A stretch of 64,000 bases of DNA from an uncultured bacterium (GTDB lineage Bacteria > Acidobacteriota > Aminicenantia > Aminicenantales > CALLJL01), in the NCBI GenBank assembly GCA_938092135.1, contig CALLJL010000003.1, forward strand, positions 1-64,000, written 5' to 3'. Shown one piece after another: positions 27,968 through 37,735 of this stretch. The notes beneath the pieces were generated by a model. It was not told the origin of the DNA, did no database searches, and was given only the letters and a program-made list of their open reading frames with translations. A program made the position numbers and the translations under genes. The stretch's first letter is position 1. Every line of letters starts with the position of its first letter.

Positions 27968-29347
27968 TTAGACCGGCTCGAAACGGGCCGTGAAATGGCG
28001 AAGGGGGTCACGGGAGGAAACGATTTTTAAACCCCGAATTTTCTGGCGATTTTTAAAAAGCTCTATTATTGATTGAGCGACATATTCTAAATGAGAGGCC
28101 GTATAAACTCTTCGGGGAATTGCCAGACGAACCATTTCCAGAGGAGGGAAAATTTCTTTTCCCCCTCGTCCTTTTTTTTGAGCAAACATAACCCCACCTA
28201 CTTCAACCGCCCTAATTCCAGCCTCACGATAGAGGGCCACAGTGAGGGCCCAAGCTGGGTATTGTTCTCTCGGAATATGGGGTAAGAACTCGTCAGCCAA
28301 AAGATAAACTGCATGGCCGCCAATTGGTTTAAAGATGGGAATGCCACCTTCCTCGAGAAGTTTAGCAAGATAGCGCACTTGATTAATTCGATGCCGCAGG
28401 TAAGACTCATCGAGAACTTCTTCGAGGCCGCGCGAGATGGCTTCAAGATCGCGACCAGCCAGGCCGCCATAGGTCGGGAATCCCTCGCTTATAATCAAAA
28501 GATGCTTTAACTTTTCAGCTAAGGAATCATCATTTAAGGTGATAAAACCACCGATATTAGCCAGACCATCTTTTTTAGCGCTCACCAGAGCACCATCAGC
28601 CAGAGAAAACATTTCCCGGCAAATTTCAAGAATTGATTTGCCCTCATAGCCTTTTTCCCTTTCCTTGATAAAAAAGGCATTTTCTGCAAAACGGCAGGCA
28701 TCGAAAAAAAGAGGCAACTTGAAGCGGCGGCAAAGGTGACTTATTTCTCGAATATTGGCCATCGAGACAGGCTGGCCGCCACCTGAATTGTTGGTTATGG
28801 TAATCATAACCAGGGGAATATGTCCTTTTTTCTGGTGGTAAAGCTTTTCGAGTTTTTCTGGGTCCATATTTCCTTTAAAGGGGATTTCAAGCTTAGGGTC
28901 ATAGGCTTCATCAATAACCAAATTGACGGGATGGGCTTGACGAACAAGGATATTGGCCATGGTAGTATCGAAATGAATATTGTTAGGAACAAAATCCCCC
29001 TTTTTTATCATAGCCTCAAAGAGGATTCTTTCCGCGGCCCTTCCTTGATGGGTGGGAATCACATGGCGGAAGCCGAAAATTTTCTTAATTGTGGCTTCAA
29101 AACGGTAAAAACTTCTAGCTCCAGCGTATGATTCGTCCCCCTTCAGCAATGAGGCCCATTGATCCTGGCTCATCGCTCCGGTTCCTGAATCAGTCAGTAA
29201 ATCAATTGTCACCTTTTCAGCAGGAATGGCAAAAACATTGTAGCCAGCCTCTTCAAGGATTTTTTCTCTTTCTCTTCGAGTGGTCTGACCAATGGGTTCA
29301 ACCATTTTTATTCGATAGGGTTCCATGGGTGAGCATTTAAATTTCAT
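27968..29347 (-). CDS. tnaA: Tryptophanase (tryptophan indole-lyase)
   Basis: The PLP enzyme splits tryptophan into indole, pyruvate and ammonia. The 459-residue protein has DLLTDSGTGAMS, IPTHQGRAAER and the SAKKDG lysine segment (PLP Lys at about 259). It differs from tyrosine phenol-lyase at two positions I recall as discriminating: Asp127 (HFDTT) rather than Thr, and Val in RAVEVGG rather than Arg. This favours tryptophanase, though overall it is also close to tyrosine phenol-lyase. No tnaC-like leader is visible in the 143 bases upstream. Confidence 0.85.
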   Translation of the reverse strand: MKFKCSPMEPYRIKMVEPIGQTTRREREKILEEAGYNVFAIPAEKVTIDLLTDSGTGAMSQDQWASLLKGDESYAGARSFYRFEATIKKIFGFRHVIPTHQGRAAERILFEAMIKKGDFVPNNIHFDTTMANILVRQAHPVNLVIDEAYDPKLEIPFKGNMDPEKLEKLYHQKKGHIPLVMITITNNSGGGQPVSMANIREISHLCRRFKLPLFFDACRFAENAFFIKEREKGYEGKSILEICREMFSLADGALVSAKKDGLANIGGFITLNDDSLAEKLKHLLIISEGFPTYGGLAGRDLEAISRGLEEVLDESYLRHRINQVRYLAKLLEEGGIPIFKPIGGHAVYLLADEFLPHIPREQYPAWALTVALYREAGIRAVEVGGVMFAQKKGRGGKEIFPPLEMVRLAIPRRVYTASHLEYVAQSIIELFKNRQKIRGLKIVSSRDPLRHFTARFEPV

Positions 29348-29490
29348 TTATTCCCCCATCTTTTGCCCATATTATTTCAATCCCTTGGTTTAAGAAAAAT
29401 ATATTTAAACAAAATTATTATCTCGTGAATAATGGTAATAAAAGAAAAAACCTTTCTTAAAGTTCATCGAATATTTTCTCATAAATTGAG

Positions 29491-30390
29491 CTAAAAGGAA
29501 ACAAGCTGACGGAAATAGCGCATTCTTCTCTTTATTTCTTCTCGCGTGAGACGTTTCAATCTCTCAATCCCAAAATCCTCAATCACGAAGGAGGCAACAG
29601 TTGAGCCAGCAATTAAAGCCTTTTTGATTGTCCGCTGGGTAATTTTCTTGGACCGATCCATATATCCTAAGAAACCTCCAGCGAAGCTATCGCCGGCGCC
29701 AGTCGGATCAACCACATTTTCACAGGGATGAGCTATGGTTCCCACAATAAAATCTCGACCAAAAACCAGAGCCCCATGTTCTCCTTTTTTCACGATGACA
29801 ATTGAAGGGCCAGCCGAAAGAACCAGCTTAGCTGCCTTGACAAGATTGGTTTCTTTGGTAAGAAGACGAATTTCTTCCTCATTGGCAAAGAAAATATTTA
29901 CCTTCTTCAAAACTTGCCAGAGGGACTCAGTTTTATTAATCACCCAGAATTGAATCGTATCCATAGCCACAAGGCAAGGCTGATTTATTTGGCTGAGAAT
30001 CTTTTCATGGGAATCAGGATCGATCGTAGCTAAATAGACGATGGTTGACCGTTGATAGTTAGGCGGAAGAACAGGTTCAAAACTGGCCATGACATTTAGT
30101 TCAGTTTTCAAGGTTTCTCTCAGGTTTGGATCATAGCCGTATCTTCCTTCCCAACAAAAGGTTTTTCCAGGCTTGATGACAATACCTTCAGTTCTTATTC
30201 CTTTTTCTTTAAAAAAATCAATCATTTCGCAAGGAAAGTCTTCACCGACAACGCCAGCAAGACGCGGCCGGGTAAAAAAGCTAGCTGCCAAAGCGCAGTA
30301 AGTTCCGGAGCCACCAATAATTTTTTCCCTTTTTCCATAGGGAGTAATGATGGTATCAAAGGCAATGGAGCCAACAATAAGTAAACTCAA
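29491..30390 (-). CDS. PfkB-family sugar or nucleoside kinase
   Basis: The 299-residue protein opens with SLLIVGSIAFDTI and GGSGTYCALAASFF and ends with the PfkB signature DPTGAGDSFAGGFLGY containing the catalytic Asp. The substrate is not readable from sequence. It lies 11 bases after the MTA phosphorylase gene, so adenosine, ribose or methylthioribose-related chemistry is a reasonable guess. The start is TTG at 30390 with AGAGGTAAGG upstream. Confidence 0.85.
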   Translation of the reverse strand: MSLLIVGSIAFDTIITPYGKREKIIGGSGTYCALAASFFTRPRLAGVVGEDFPCEMIDFFKEKGIRTEGIVIKPGKTFCWEGRYGYDPNLRETLKTELNVMASFEPVLPPNYQRSTIVYLATIDPDSHEKILSQINQPCLVAMDTIQFWVINKTESLWQVLKKVNIFFANEEEIRLLTKETNLVKAAKLVLSAGPSIVIVKKGEHGALVFGRDFIVGTIAHPCENVVDPTGAGDSFAGGFLGYMDRSKKITQRTIKKALIAGSTVASFVIEDFGIERLKRLTREEIKRRMRYFRQLVSF

Positions 30391-30401
30391 GGCCTTACCT
30401 C

Positions 30402-31289
30402 TCAGGGAAGATATTTGCCTATGATTAAGGCCAGTTTATCTTTAATCTCAGCAGGAATCAAATCGGGCTGAGTAACAATCGAGTTAGCTAGGGCGTTAGA
30501 GCAGGGGCAAAGATTGCTTCTTTGAGGAGGTAAAAGAGCTAAAGCTTTTTTAATCAGAGCTTTAGCATTGGCAATATTTAATCTCAAATTTTCAAGAATG
30601 AGTTCCACTGAAACTGTCTCTTCTTCTTCATGCCAGACGTCATAGTCGGTCACAAGATTGATGGTGACATAACAAATTTCGGCTTCTCTAGACAGCTTGG
30701 CCTCGGTGGCTGCCGTCATCCCGATAACATCGCATCCCCAGAGACGATAAATTTTGGATTCAGCTTTGGTTGAAAAGGCCGGCCCTTCAATACAAAGATA
30801 GGAGCCTCCTTTATGGATAGACAAATTTAGCAATTGGCCAGCTTGATAAAGATAATTCAGAAGTTCAGGACAGACGGGTTGGGCAAAGCTGATGTGAGCT
30901 GCTATTCCATCGCCAAAAAAGGTGGAACGCCTTCTGGTCCGATCAAAGAATTGATCGGAAAGAACAATATCTCTTGGCTTTATTTCTTCTTTCAAGGAGC
31001 CGCAGCTGTTGACGGCAATTAGCCTCGATACACCGAGCAGCTTAAAACCATAGATATTGGCTCGATAATTGATGTCTGAGGGAAGATAGCGATGTCCCCG
31101 GCCATGGCGACTGAGGAAAACAACCCTCTTGCCTTCGAGGGTTCCAAGGATATAAGCATCGGAAGGATCACCAAAGGGGGTGGTTAATTTAATTTCTTCT
31201 AAATCTTTTATTCCTTCCATTTCATAAAGACCTGTTCCTCCCAAAATGCCTATTTCGGCTTTCGAGAGAGGTTCTTTTGGCCACGTCAT
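30402..31289 (-). CDS. mtnP: S-methyl-5'-thioadenosine phosphorylase family protein
   Basis: The 295-residue protein shows GILGGTGLYEMEGI, the phosphate site FLSRHGRGHRYLPSDINYRANI, AVNSCGSL, and IEGPAFSTKAESK ... DVIGMTAATEAKLSREAEICY. The MTAATEAKL motif fits the MTA phosphorylase group rather than guanosine or inosine types (which often have MSTVPE). It would recycle the MTA made by polyamine synthesis into adenine. AAGGAGGAAAAG precedes the ATG. PfkB follows immediately. Confidence 0.88.
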   Translation of the reverse strand: MTWPKEPLSKAEIGILGGTGLYEMEGIKDLEEIKLTTPFGDPSDAYILGTLEGKRVVFLSRHGRGHRYLPSDINYRANIYGFKLLGVSRLIAVNSCGSLKEEIKPRDIVLSDQFFDRTRRRSTFFGDGIAAHISFAQPVCPELLNYLYQAGQLLNLSIHKGGSYLCIEGPAFSTKAESKIYRLWGCDVIGMTAATEAKLSREAEICYVTINLVTDYDVWHEEEETVSVELILENLRLNIANAKALIKKALALLPPQRSNLCPCSNALANSIVTQPDLIPAEIKDKLALIIGKYLP

Positions 31290-31669
31290 CTTTTCCTCCT
31301 TTAATCGAAAAAGAGAAATAGATTCTATATTACTTTAAAGAAGGTAATGTCAAGGAAGGCCTTTTTTCGGTTGATAACTAATATTAAGATTAATCAAGAA
31401 AGCATGAAAATGATGAAAAAAGGGATTAGAATTTGAACTTAGGCAAATTAAGAATATTGTCCGGAAAAAGTGAAGAGAAGTCTCTTTTTTAGGAAATCGG
31501 GAATTGTCTATATTCAAATATTCAAATTTGATTGGTGTCCAATTATCAAGGCAAAATCAATAATTATTTTAGAAGAATTTCTTTTAAAATAATTTGATTT
31601 AAATGGTTAAAATAGATAAATTAAAAAGCCAAAATTATAGCTTAGAGAAAAGCTCAAAAGGAGGAAGGC
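31290..31669 (+). other. Gene-free stretch between divergent genes
   Basis: This AT-rich 380-base gap separates mtnP (minus) and the PD40-like gene (plus). It must hold promoters for both directions, but I saw no convincing -35/-10 pair. A short ATTCAA repeat occurs at about 31509-31525. The only clear element is AAAGGAGGAAGGC just before 31670. No RNA or ORF is supported. Confidence 0.5.
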
Positions 31670-32737
31670 GTGAGAAAAAGGAGATGGAACCTTTCCTTTT
31701 TAGGTCTTCTAATAATCTCTTCTTTAGTCGCCTTAATCCTTAAAACTTTATTCGGAAGTATTCAGGAGAAAAGCAGTTTGCATCATCCCCAGGAAAAGCA
31801 TTTAAAAAATATAACCCAGCTAACCTTTGGGGGAGAAAATGCCGAAGCCTATTTTTCCTTTGATGAAAAAAGGTTGATTTTTCAGTCAACAAGGGAACCC
31901 TTTAAGTGCGATCAAATTTTTATTATGAATACTGATGGTACCGAAGTGCGTCTTGTTAGTACGGGAAAGGGAAGAACGACTTGTTCGTACTTTCTACCTG
32001 GTGATGAAGAGATAATCTATTCTTCAACCCATCATTTAAGTGATGATTGTCCACCCCCTCCTGACTTTAAACAGGGTTATGTCTGGGGTCTTTTTGATTA
32101 TGATATCTTTCGGGCCAGGGCCGATGGAAGTAATTTGAGAAATATAACCAACTCCCCGGGATATGATGCTGAAGCTACCGTTTCTCCATTGGGAGATAAA
32201 ATTGTTTTTACTTCCATGCGTAATGGAGATCTAGACATTTACACCATGGATTTAGATGGACGAAATGTTAAGAGATTGACCCATGAAGTTGGCTATGATG
32301 GAGGAGCTTTTTTCTCTTTTGACGGAAAAAAAATTTGCTATCGAGCCTGGCATCCAAAAACTCCTGAAGAAATTGCCCAATATAGGCATATGCTTGAAGT
32401 AAAGGCCTTGAAAACAATGCCTCTCCAAATTTGGGTCATGGATGCTGATGGCCAAAATAAAAGGCAGGTAACCCATAATAAAGCGGCTAATTTGGCCCCT
32501 TTCTTCCATCCCGATGGCCGGAGAATTATTTTTACCTCCAATATGGAAAATCCGAGGGAGTGGGATCTCTATTTAGTTGACATTGAGACAGGAAAAATAG
32601 AGCGAGTTACCTATCATGAAGGGTTTGATTCTTTCCCCATGTTCACAAGGGACGGGAAAAAACTTGTCTGGGCATCGAATCGGGGAGGTAAGGTTCCTGG
32701 TGAGACAAATATTTTTATCGCTGACTGGATAGATTGA
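31670..32737 (+). CDS. TolB/PD40-like beta-propeller protein, membrane-anchored
   Basis: The product has an N-terminal hydrophobic anchor (FLGLLIISSLVALILKTLF, about 9-27) and then about five to six PD40 (TolB-like WD40) repeats. Typical pieces are SFDEKRLIFQSTREP, IFIMNTDGTEVRLVS, PLGDKIVFTSMRNGDLDIYTMDLDGRNVKRLT and HPDGRRIIFTSNMEN. Such propellers are common in exported proteins of unknown ligand. The start is GTG at 31670 with a strong GGAGGAAGG. It is a stand-alone gene. Confidence 0.8.
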   Translation: MRKRRWNLSFLGLLIISSLVALILKTLFGSIQEKSSLHHPQEKHLKNITQLTFGGENAEAYFSFDEKRLIFQSTREPFKCDQIFIMNTDGTEVRLVSTGKGRTTCSYFLPGDEEIIYSSTHHLSDDCPPPPDFKQGYVWGLFDYDIFRARADGSNLRNITNSPGYDAEATVSPLGDKIVFTSMRNGDLDIYTMDLDGRNVKRLTHEVGYDGGAFFSFDGKKICYRAWHPKTPEEIAQYRHMLEVKALKTMPLQIWVMDADGQNKRQVTHNKAANLAPFFHPDGRRIIFTSNMENPREWDLYLVDIETGKIERVTYHEGFDSFPMFTRDGKKLVWASNRGGKVPGETNIFIADWID

Positions 32738-32759
32738 AAAATAAACCTAAAGAAAGGAA

Positions 32760-32785
32760 GTAGACCTAAGGAAAAGTCTATTTTT
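32760..32785 (+). terminator. Weak intrinsic terminator after the propeller gene
   Basis: TAGAC (32761-32765) and GTCTA (32776-32780) form a 5-bp stem, extended by a possible G-U pair, followed by TTTTT. It lies 23 bases after the stop at 32737. The stem is short, so confidence is low. Confidence 0.35.
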
Positions 32786-32841
32786 GAATTGATTAACTAT
32801 TTTTAAAGGCAAAAATAGCAAAGAAATTAAATCCTATTGAA

Positions 32842-33183
32842 TTATTTGATACGATAAAACCACATTAAAGGTAGCCAGAGCTGATGGCCATAGGGAATTC
32901 TTTTGTGGTTAACTAAAACCTCAGTTCCTTCCCAATCATGGACTAAATTAAAAAGCTCAAAGAGATCATCAACTTCATCGGGAGTAAAAGTTACCGAATG
33001 GCGAACCCATTCTCCTTGTCCTTCCACTTTATAGGTGGGGTTACGCTGGGCCAGATCAACGGCCTTTTCATAGGCGGGGGAAGGTTTAAAGCCAAAAACA
33101 AGGGTAATGCGAAAAGATTTAGCCTTAGTGCTGGGGTATAAAATATCAGCCAGTTTTTCTTCCTGGGCTTTATCCTCAGCCAT
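32842..33183 (-). CDS. Small conserved-looking protein of unknown function
   Basis: The 113-residue product begins MAEDKAQEEKLADILYPSTKAKSF and ends PLMWFYRIK. It has no signal peptide and no membrane segment. A compact alpha/beta pattern is suggested by FRITLVFGFKPSPAYEKAVDLAQ and HSVTFTPDEVDDLFELFNLVHDWEGTEVLVNHKRI. I do not recognise a family. The start at 33183 has AGAGGTGATCGGT upstream, which supports a real gene. It stands alone, with queA about 165 bases further upstream on the same strand. Confidence 0.6.
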   Translation of the reverse strand: MAEDKAQEEKLADILYPSTKAKSFRITLVFGFKPSPAYEKAVDLAQRNPTYKVEGQGEWVRHSVTFTPDEVDDLFELFNLVHDWEGTEVLVNHKRIPYGHQLWLPLMWFYRIK

Positions 33184-33348
33184 ACCGATCACCTCTTATA
33201 AGGAAATTAAAATCTTAAGGTAAAAAATCATATAAAGCAAGTCTGAAAGAGGAAAAGAAAAGGAGAAGATAAATTTAAAATTTTTTTGCTGAAACTATCA
33301 GCAAAAAAGCTTAAAACGAACAAATTAAAAAAGGTATTATCACTTTAA

Positions 33349-34392
33349 TTAAAGGATGAGCATGCAGTCGCCATAGCTGAAAAAGCGATATCTTTCTTTG
33401 ACTGCTTCTTGATAAGCTTGAAGAATAAAATCTTTGCCGGCAAAGGCAGCCACCAGCATAAGCAGGGTCGATCGGGGTAGATGAAAATTCGTAATTAGGC
33501 GGTCGACGATTTTAAATTGATAGCCAGGATAAATAAAGAGATTAGTTTTTCCTCGGCCAGGAACAATCAGGGGCGGGTTGTTCTGCCTGGAAATTGCGCT
33601 TTCCAAAGTTCGAACCACCGTTGTTCCGACAGCCACCACAGCTCTTCCTTCTTTTTTAGCTTCGTTAATAATTTTTGCTGACCTTTCGCTTATTTCATAG
33701 GCTTCTTCAAGCATTCGGTGCTCTTCAACCTTTTCAACTCTTACGGGCTGAAAAGTGGCTAAACTGACGTGGAGAGTTACATGGGTTAGGAAAATCTTCT
33801 TCTCCTTAAGGTTCTTAATGATTCGGCGAGTAAAATGAAGACCGGCTGTCGGCGCGGCAATTGAACCTAGTTTGCGGGCAAAGATGGTTTGATATCTTTT
33901 CAAATCAAAAGCCCGCATAGTTATGTCCCCCTTCAGCCTTTTTATATATGGGGGGAGGGGAGGGTAGCCAAATTTATGGAGCCAACTGATAAGGCAATCG
34001 GTGGAAAATTCGAGGATACGCCGGCCTTCAGGTCCTTTCTCTACAACTGTGGCTTCAAGGCCCGCAGGAAAAATGATTTTCGCCCCAGGAATCACTTTGC
34101 GGGCGGGACGGCACAAAACCTCCCATTTCCTTGAATCTATCTGATGAAGAAAAAGAAAATCTATCTCCCGTTCTTGACATTTTCCCCAGACCCTAGCCGG
34201 AATTACCCGTGAGTCATTTATGACGACAACATCACCAGAAGAAAGAAAATTGGGGAGTTCACGGAAATGGCTATGAATGATTTCGCCAGTTTTGCGGTTT
34301 ATTACCATCATCCGGCTGGCATCCCTGTCATATAGGGGTTTCTGAGCAATTAATTCGGGAGGCAGAAAATAATCAAATTCTGAAACTAACAT
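33349..34392 (-). CDS. queA: S-adenosylmethionine:tRNA ribosyltransferase-isomerase
   Basis: QueA transfers and isomerises the ribosyl group of SAM to make epoxyqueuosine in tRNA. The start is ATG 34392 (MLVSEFDYFLPPELIAQKPL), the canonical family opening. A longer frame from 34458 has no family support. Diagnostic blocks include RDASRMMVINRKTGEIIHSHFRELPNFL, VINDSRVIPARVWG, SIAAPTAGLHFT and HVTLHVSLATFQPVRVE, ending with NFHLPRSTLLMLVAAFAG. The length is 347. Confidence 0.95.
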   Translation of the reverse strand: MLVSEFDYFLPPELIAQKPLYDRDASRMMVINRKTGEIIHSHFRELPNFLSSGDVVVINDSRVIPARVWGKCQEREIDFLFLHQIDSRKWEVLCRPARKVIPGAKIIFPAGLEATVVEKGPEGRRILEFSTDCLISWLHKFGYPPLPPYIKRLKGDITMRAFDLKRYQTIFARKLGSIAAPTAGLHFTRRIIKNLKEKKIFLTHVTLHVSLATFQPVRVEKVEEHRMLEEAYEISERSAKIINEAKKEGRAVVAVGTTVVRTLESAISRQNNPPLIVPGRGKTNLFIYPGYQFKIVDRLITNFHLPRSTLLMLVAAFAGKDFILQAYQEAVKERYRFFSYGDCMLIL

Positions 34393-34607
34393 GGCTATTT
34401 CTCTTTTTAATATTATAGCCTTTATCTTATCAAAATATTTTATCAGAGCTTTTTTCAATGATATCAGACTTATAAAGCGAACTGGGCTTCTTTAGGCTAA
34501 TTTTCAATTCCCTTCATTTTTCCTGTTTTTATCAGGCTTTTCAATATATCAATAAATTTTTTATTGCTTTCCTTAGGTAAACAAGCTTTAATAATATAAA
34601 AAAAGAA

Positions 34608-35672
34608 TTAATCAGAGAAAAGCTTCTTTTGGCTTTGGTTTGTTTTGGTTAAAGAATAACCAAGGTGTTCAAGGGCTTTCACGGTAACTCGACGGCCCCG
34701 GAGTGTCCTTTCGAGAAAACCAATCCTCATAAGAAAGGGCTCATAGATGGACTCGATGGTTTCTTTTTCCTCGTCGATTGCGGCCGCTAAAGTCGCAATT
34801 CCTACTGGGCCACCCCCAAAATTTTCAATAATCGTCTGAAGAATTTTACGGTCAACTTCATCAAGTCCCATTGAATCCACTTCCATCATTTCCAGAGCCC
34901 GATGAGCCTCGTTGCGGGTTATAATGCCGTCGGCTTTCACATCAGCATAATCACGTACCCTTCGTAGCAACCTGTTGGCAACACGGGGAGTTCCCCGAGA
35001 GCGAAGGGCTATTTCTCTTGCCGCATCATCTTCAATTTGGACATTGAGAAGTGAGGCTGAGCGCTTAATTATCTTAGCTAGATCTTCCTCTTTGTAATAG
35101 TCTAGGCGATGAATTATACCGAATCTTCCCCGTAAAGGCGGGCTTATCCGGCCAGCCCGAGTAGTGGCCCCAATGAGGGTAAATTTTTTTAACTGGAGTT
35201 TATGGCTACGGGCTGATGGCCCTTGGCCAATGATAATATCCAGTGTATAATCCTCCATGGCTGAATAGAGAAGCTCTTCCACCTGAGGATGAAGACGGTG
35301 AATTTCATCAATAAAGAGAATTTCTTTTCTTTGGAGATTAGTCAGAATGGCGGATAAATCTCCTGGACGTTCAATCACGGGGCCTGAGGTTGGCTTAATT
35401 GAGACACCCATTTCGCGGGCAATGAGAAGAGCCAAAGAGGTCTTGCCAAGACCAGGTGGCCCATAGAGAAGAACATGGTCTAAAGGTTCATCTCTGCGGC
35501 GGGCTGCCTCAATAAAAATTTTTAAATTCTCTTTAACATTTTCCTGGCCAATAAATTCATCAAAAGTACGGGGTCTTAAACTTTCTTCAAAGAGAAGATC
35601 TTCTTTGCTCTTTAGGGGAGACAGGATCGCTGTCATCGGGCGATTCAAATTTTGGCCATCCGTCGCAAACAT
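34608..35672 (-). CDS. ruvB: Holliday junction branch migration helicase RuvB
   Basis: RuvB is the AAA+ motor of branch migration. The protein shows [21 protein letters not shown], Walker [12 protein letters not shown], Walker [10 protein letters not shown], and [18 protein letters not shown] (sensor and Arg finger region), then the winged-helix C-domain with [17 protein letters not shown]. The ATG at 35672 overlaps ruvA by 28 bases. ATG 35636 would give a shorter N-terminus of usual length, and neither has a strong ribosome site. Confidence 0.95.
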   Translation of the reverse strand: MFATDGQNLNRPMTAILSPLKSKEDLLFEESLRPRTFDEFIGQENVKENLKIFIEAARRRDEPLDHVLLYGPPGLGKTSLALLIAREMGVSIKPTSGPVIERPGDLSAILTNLQRKEILFIDEIHRLHPQVEELLYSAMEDYTLDIIIGQGPSARSHKLQLKKFTLIGATTRAGRISPPLRGRFGIIHRLDYYKEEDLAKIIKRSASLLNVQIEDDAAREIALRSRGTPRVANRLLRRVRDYADVKADGIITRNEAHRALEMMEVDSMGLDEVDRKILQTIIENFGGGPVGIATLAAAIDEEKETIESIYEPFLMRIGFLERTLRGRRVTVKALEHLGYSLTKTNQSQKKLFSD

Positions 35673-36232
35673 TCTCTCAAAAGTTTTTCAAATCCTGCCT
35701 CTCGAGTCAAGTGTCTGATAACCTCATCGACTACCCCTTCGACTTCTCGTCTGCGGAAACCAAGATTAACCAGAGCTGAAATGAGGTCTTCTCTTTCTTG
35801 GGCGGCCCGGCTGGTTAAAAGCTTTTCCTTTTTTTCAAACTTTTCCTGAAGTTCCATAGCAATTCGTAAAGCAGTCTTTTTGCCAATTCCGGGAATGCGG
35901 GCAATACGGGCCACATTGCTTTCTTTAACTGCCTGTTTCAATTCTTCTGGTTCCATTCCGGAGAGGACATTTAAAGCTAGTTTGGGCCCAATACCGGAAA
36001 TTGAAAGGAGCTTAATAAAGAGCTCTCTTTCCTCTTCAGTGGAAAAGCCATAAAGAGCAAGGGCACTGTCGCTTAAATGAGTGTAAATATAAAGTTCGAC
36101 GGGTTCTTTTTCTTCTCCAAGCTTAAAGTAAGTAGAAAGAGGAATGTAGGCGCAATAGCCAACACCGTCGACATCAATAATAACTTGCTGCGGTGTTTTC
36201 TGAATAAGAACCCCCTTGAGGTAGGCGATCAT
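35645..36232 (-). CDS. ruvA: Holliday junction DNA helicase subunit RuvA
   Basis: RuvA binds four-way junctions and loads RuvB. I start it at ATG 36232 (MIAYLKGVL), where it overlaps the ruvC stop by ATGA; a TTG at 36238 is less likely. Domain I is an OB fold ([15 protein letters not shown]), domain II has helix-hairpin-helix motifs ([18 protein letters not shown] and [17 protein letters not shown]), and domain III is the C-terminal three-helix bundle that contacts RuvB. Confidence 0.95.
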   Translation of the reverse strand: MIAYLKGVLIQKTPQQVIIDVDGVGYCAYIPLSTYFKLGEEKEPVELYIYTHLSDSALALYGFSTEEERELFIKLLSISGIGPKLALNVLSGMEPEELKQAVKESNVARIARIPGIGKKTALRIAMELQEKFEKKEKLLTSRAAQEREDLISALVNLGFRRREVEGVVDEVIRHLTREAGFEKLLRECLRRMAKI

Positions 36233-36729
36233 GGGCAATTTTTCTCCAAGTTAAGCTTTGTCTGACGATGGCTTAAATGGCAAAAAGCCACAGCCAGCGC
36301 ATCAGAAGCATCGGGCTCAAGATCAGTCTCCTCCATATGGAGAAGGGCTTTAACCATGGCCATTACTTGAGACTTTTCAGCCTGACCATAGCCGGTAACA
36401 GCTTTTTTTATTTCCCGTGGCGAATATTCATAAAGGGGACATCCATGGGAAGCAACGGCCACCAAGATAGCCCCCCTAACCTGACCAAGGGTAATAGCGG
36501 TTTTTATATTGCGGGCATAGAACGGATTTTCAATAGCTACCTCCTCGGGAGAGTACTGATCGAGAATAGAAGAAATGCCTAATCTGATTTTATTTAATTT
36601 ATCGGGAAGACTTCGCTTTGTTCCGGCCCTAAGGATGCCGTGGGTTAAAACCTGGATATTATTTTCGTTTTCTTCGAGAACCCCATATCCAGTAACCTCA
36701 CTTCCTGGATCTATCCCCAGAACTCGCAT
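36229..36729 (-). CDS. ruvC: Holliday junction resolvase RuvC
   Basis: RuvC cuts Holliday junctions. The 166-residue nuclease has the opening MRVLGIDPGSEVTGYGV with Asp7, then AIENPFYARNIKTAITLGQVRGA with the second acidic residue, and the late DASDALAVAFCH with the final Asp residues. The order yebC-ruvC-ruvA-ruvB is a common bacterial arrangement. Start context is moderate. Confidence 0.95.
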   Translation of the reverse strand: MRVLGIDPGSEVTGYGVLEENENNIQVLTHGILRAGTKRSLPDKLNKIRLGISSILDQYSPEEVAIENPFYARNIKTAITLGQVRGAILVAVASHGCPLYEYSPREIKKAVTGYGQAEKSQVMAMVKALLHMEETDLEPDASDALAVAFCHLSHRQTKLNLEKNCP

Positions 36730-36741
36730 CGAGCTGACTTT

Positions 36742-37491
36742 TTAATTAGAAAACTTAGAAATCTCTTCTTCGGAAATATCGAAGTTGGCCCAGACATGCT
36801 GAACATCGTCATGATCTTCAAGTTCTTCCATAAGGCGCAGAAGCTGCTGGGCTTGTTTACCTTCTACTTTAACGTAAGTCTGAGGAATATATCCAATGTT
36901 GGATGTAGTCACTTCGATATTATGATTTTTTAGGGCCTCGAGCACATTTTCATAATTTTCAGGCGGGGTGATGATTTCCCAGTTGGAACCATCATCCCTA
37001 AGATCCTCGGCGCCGCTTCCCAAGACAATTTCGAGAAGCTGATCCTCCGATGCCTTGCCTTTTTCAACGACAATATAACCCTTTCTTTTGAACATCCAGG
37101 AGACGCATCCTGATTCACCAATTCGGCCACCATTGCGATTAAAAATATGCCTTAGCTCGGCAACTGTTCGGTTTTTATTATCAGATAAGGCCTCAATAAA
37201 AATAGCCACTCCACCAGGACCATAGCCTTCATAATTAACTTCTTCTAAGGCTTGGCCTTCAAGCTGGCCCGTGCCTTTCATAATAGCTCTTTTGATGTTA
37301 TCTGAGGGCATATTGACAGCTTTAGCATCAGCTATAGCTTTTCTCAAACGCGGGTTTTTCTCGGGATCAGGCCCTCCCAGGCGAGCAGCTACGCTAATTT
37401 CTCTGATTATTTTGGTAAAGATTTTGCCTTTTTTGGCGTCCTGGGCCGCCTTTTTATGTTTAATTGAATGCCATTTAGAATGACCTGACAT
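36742..37491 (-). CDS. yebC: YebC/PmpR family DNA-binding regulatory protein
   Basis: The 249-residue protein begins [28 protein letters not shown] and has [18 protein letters not shown] and the [25 protein letters not shown] block, then the acidic C-domain ending [17 protein letters not shown]. Members act as transcription regulators, and recent work also places some at the ribosome. AAGGAGATAAA precedes the ATG. It leads the ruv operon. Confidence 0.95.
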   Translation of the reverse strand: MSGHSKWHSIKHKKAAQDAKKGKIFTKIIREISVAARLGGPDPEKNPRLRKAIADAKAVNMPSDNIKRAIMKGTGQLEGQALEEVNYEGYGPGGVAIFIEALSDNKNRTVAELRHIFNRNGGRIGESGCVSWMFKRKGYIVVEKGKASEDQLLEIVLGSGAEDLRDDGSNWEIITPPENYENVLEALKNHNIEVTTSNIGYIPQTYVKVEGKQAQQLLRLMEELEDHDDVQHVWANFDISEEEISKFSN

Positions 37492-37661
37492 TTTATCTCC
37501 TTATGGCGGGAATTACAAAATAATTTTATCATATCTTTTTTTATCTTGTAAATATGGAGACATGAATAAATTTTATCTAAATTAAGTCTTTATTCTGGAG
37601 CTTTAAGGGGAAAAATTAATTTTTCTAAACTTCTTGCTGAAATTAACCATTCCCTATTAAA

Positions 37662-37690
37662 TCGATAAATAAATTTAAACGTTGTATAAT
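37662..37690 (+). promoter_or_regulatory. Candidate promoter for copA
   Basis: A consensus TATAAT at 37685-37690 lies 46 bases before the start at 37736. A weak TCGATA occurs 17 bases upstream of it (37662-37667), a four-of-six match to the -35 consensus. I saw no obvious CsoR or CueR operator. Confidence 0.35.
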
Positions 37691-37735
37691 AAAAATTGAT
37701 TGCTGAAAGGAAAAATTGGCCGGGAGAATTCAATA

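Noticed and set aside
29348-29490. tnaC-like leader peptide
   Set aside because: Upstream of tryptophanase no short ORF with Trp codons and a ribosome site is visible in the minus-strand orientation.
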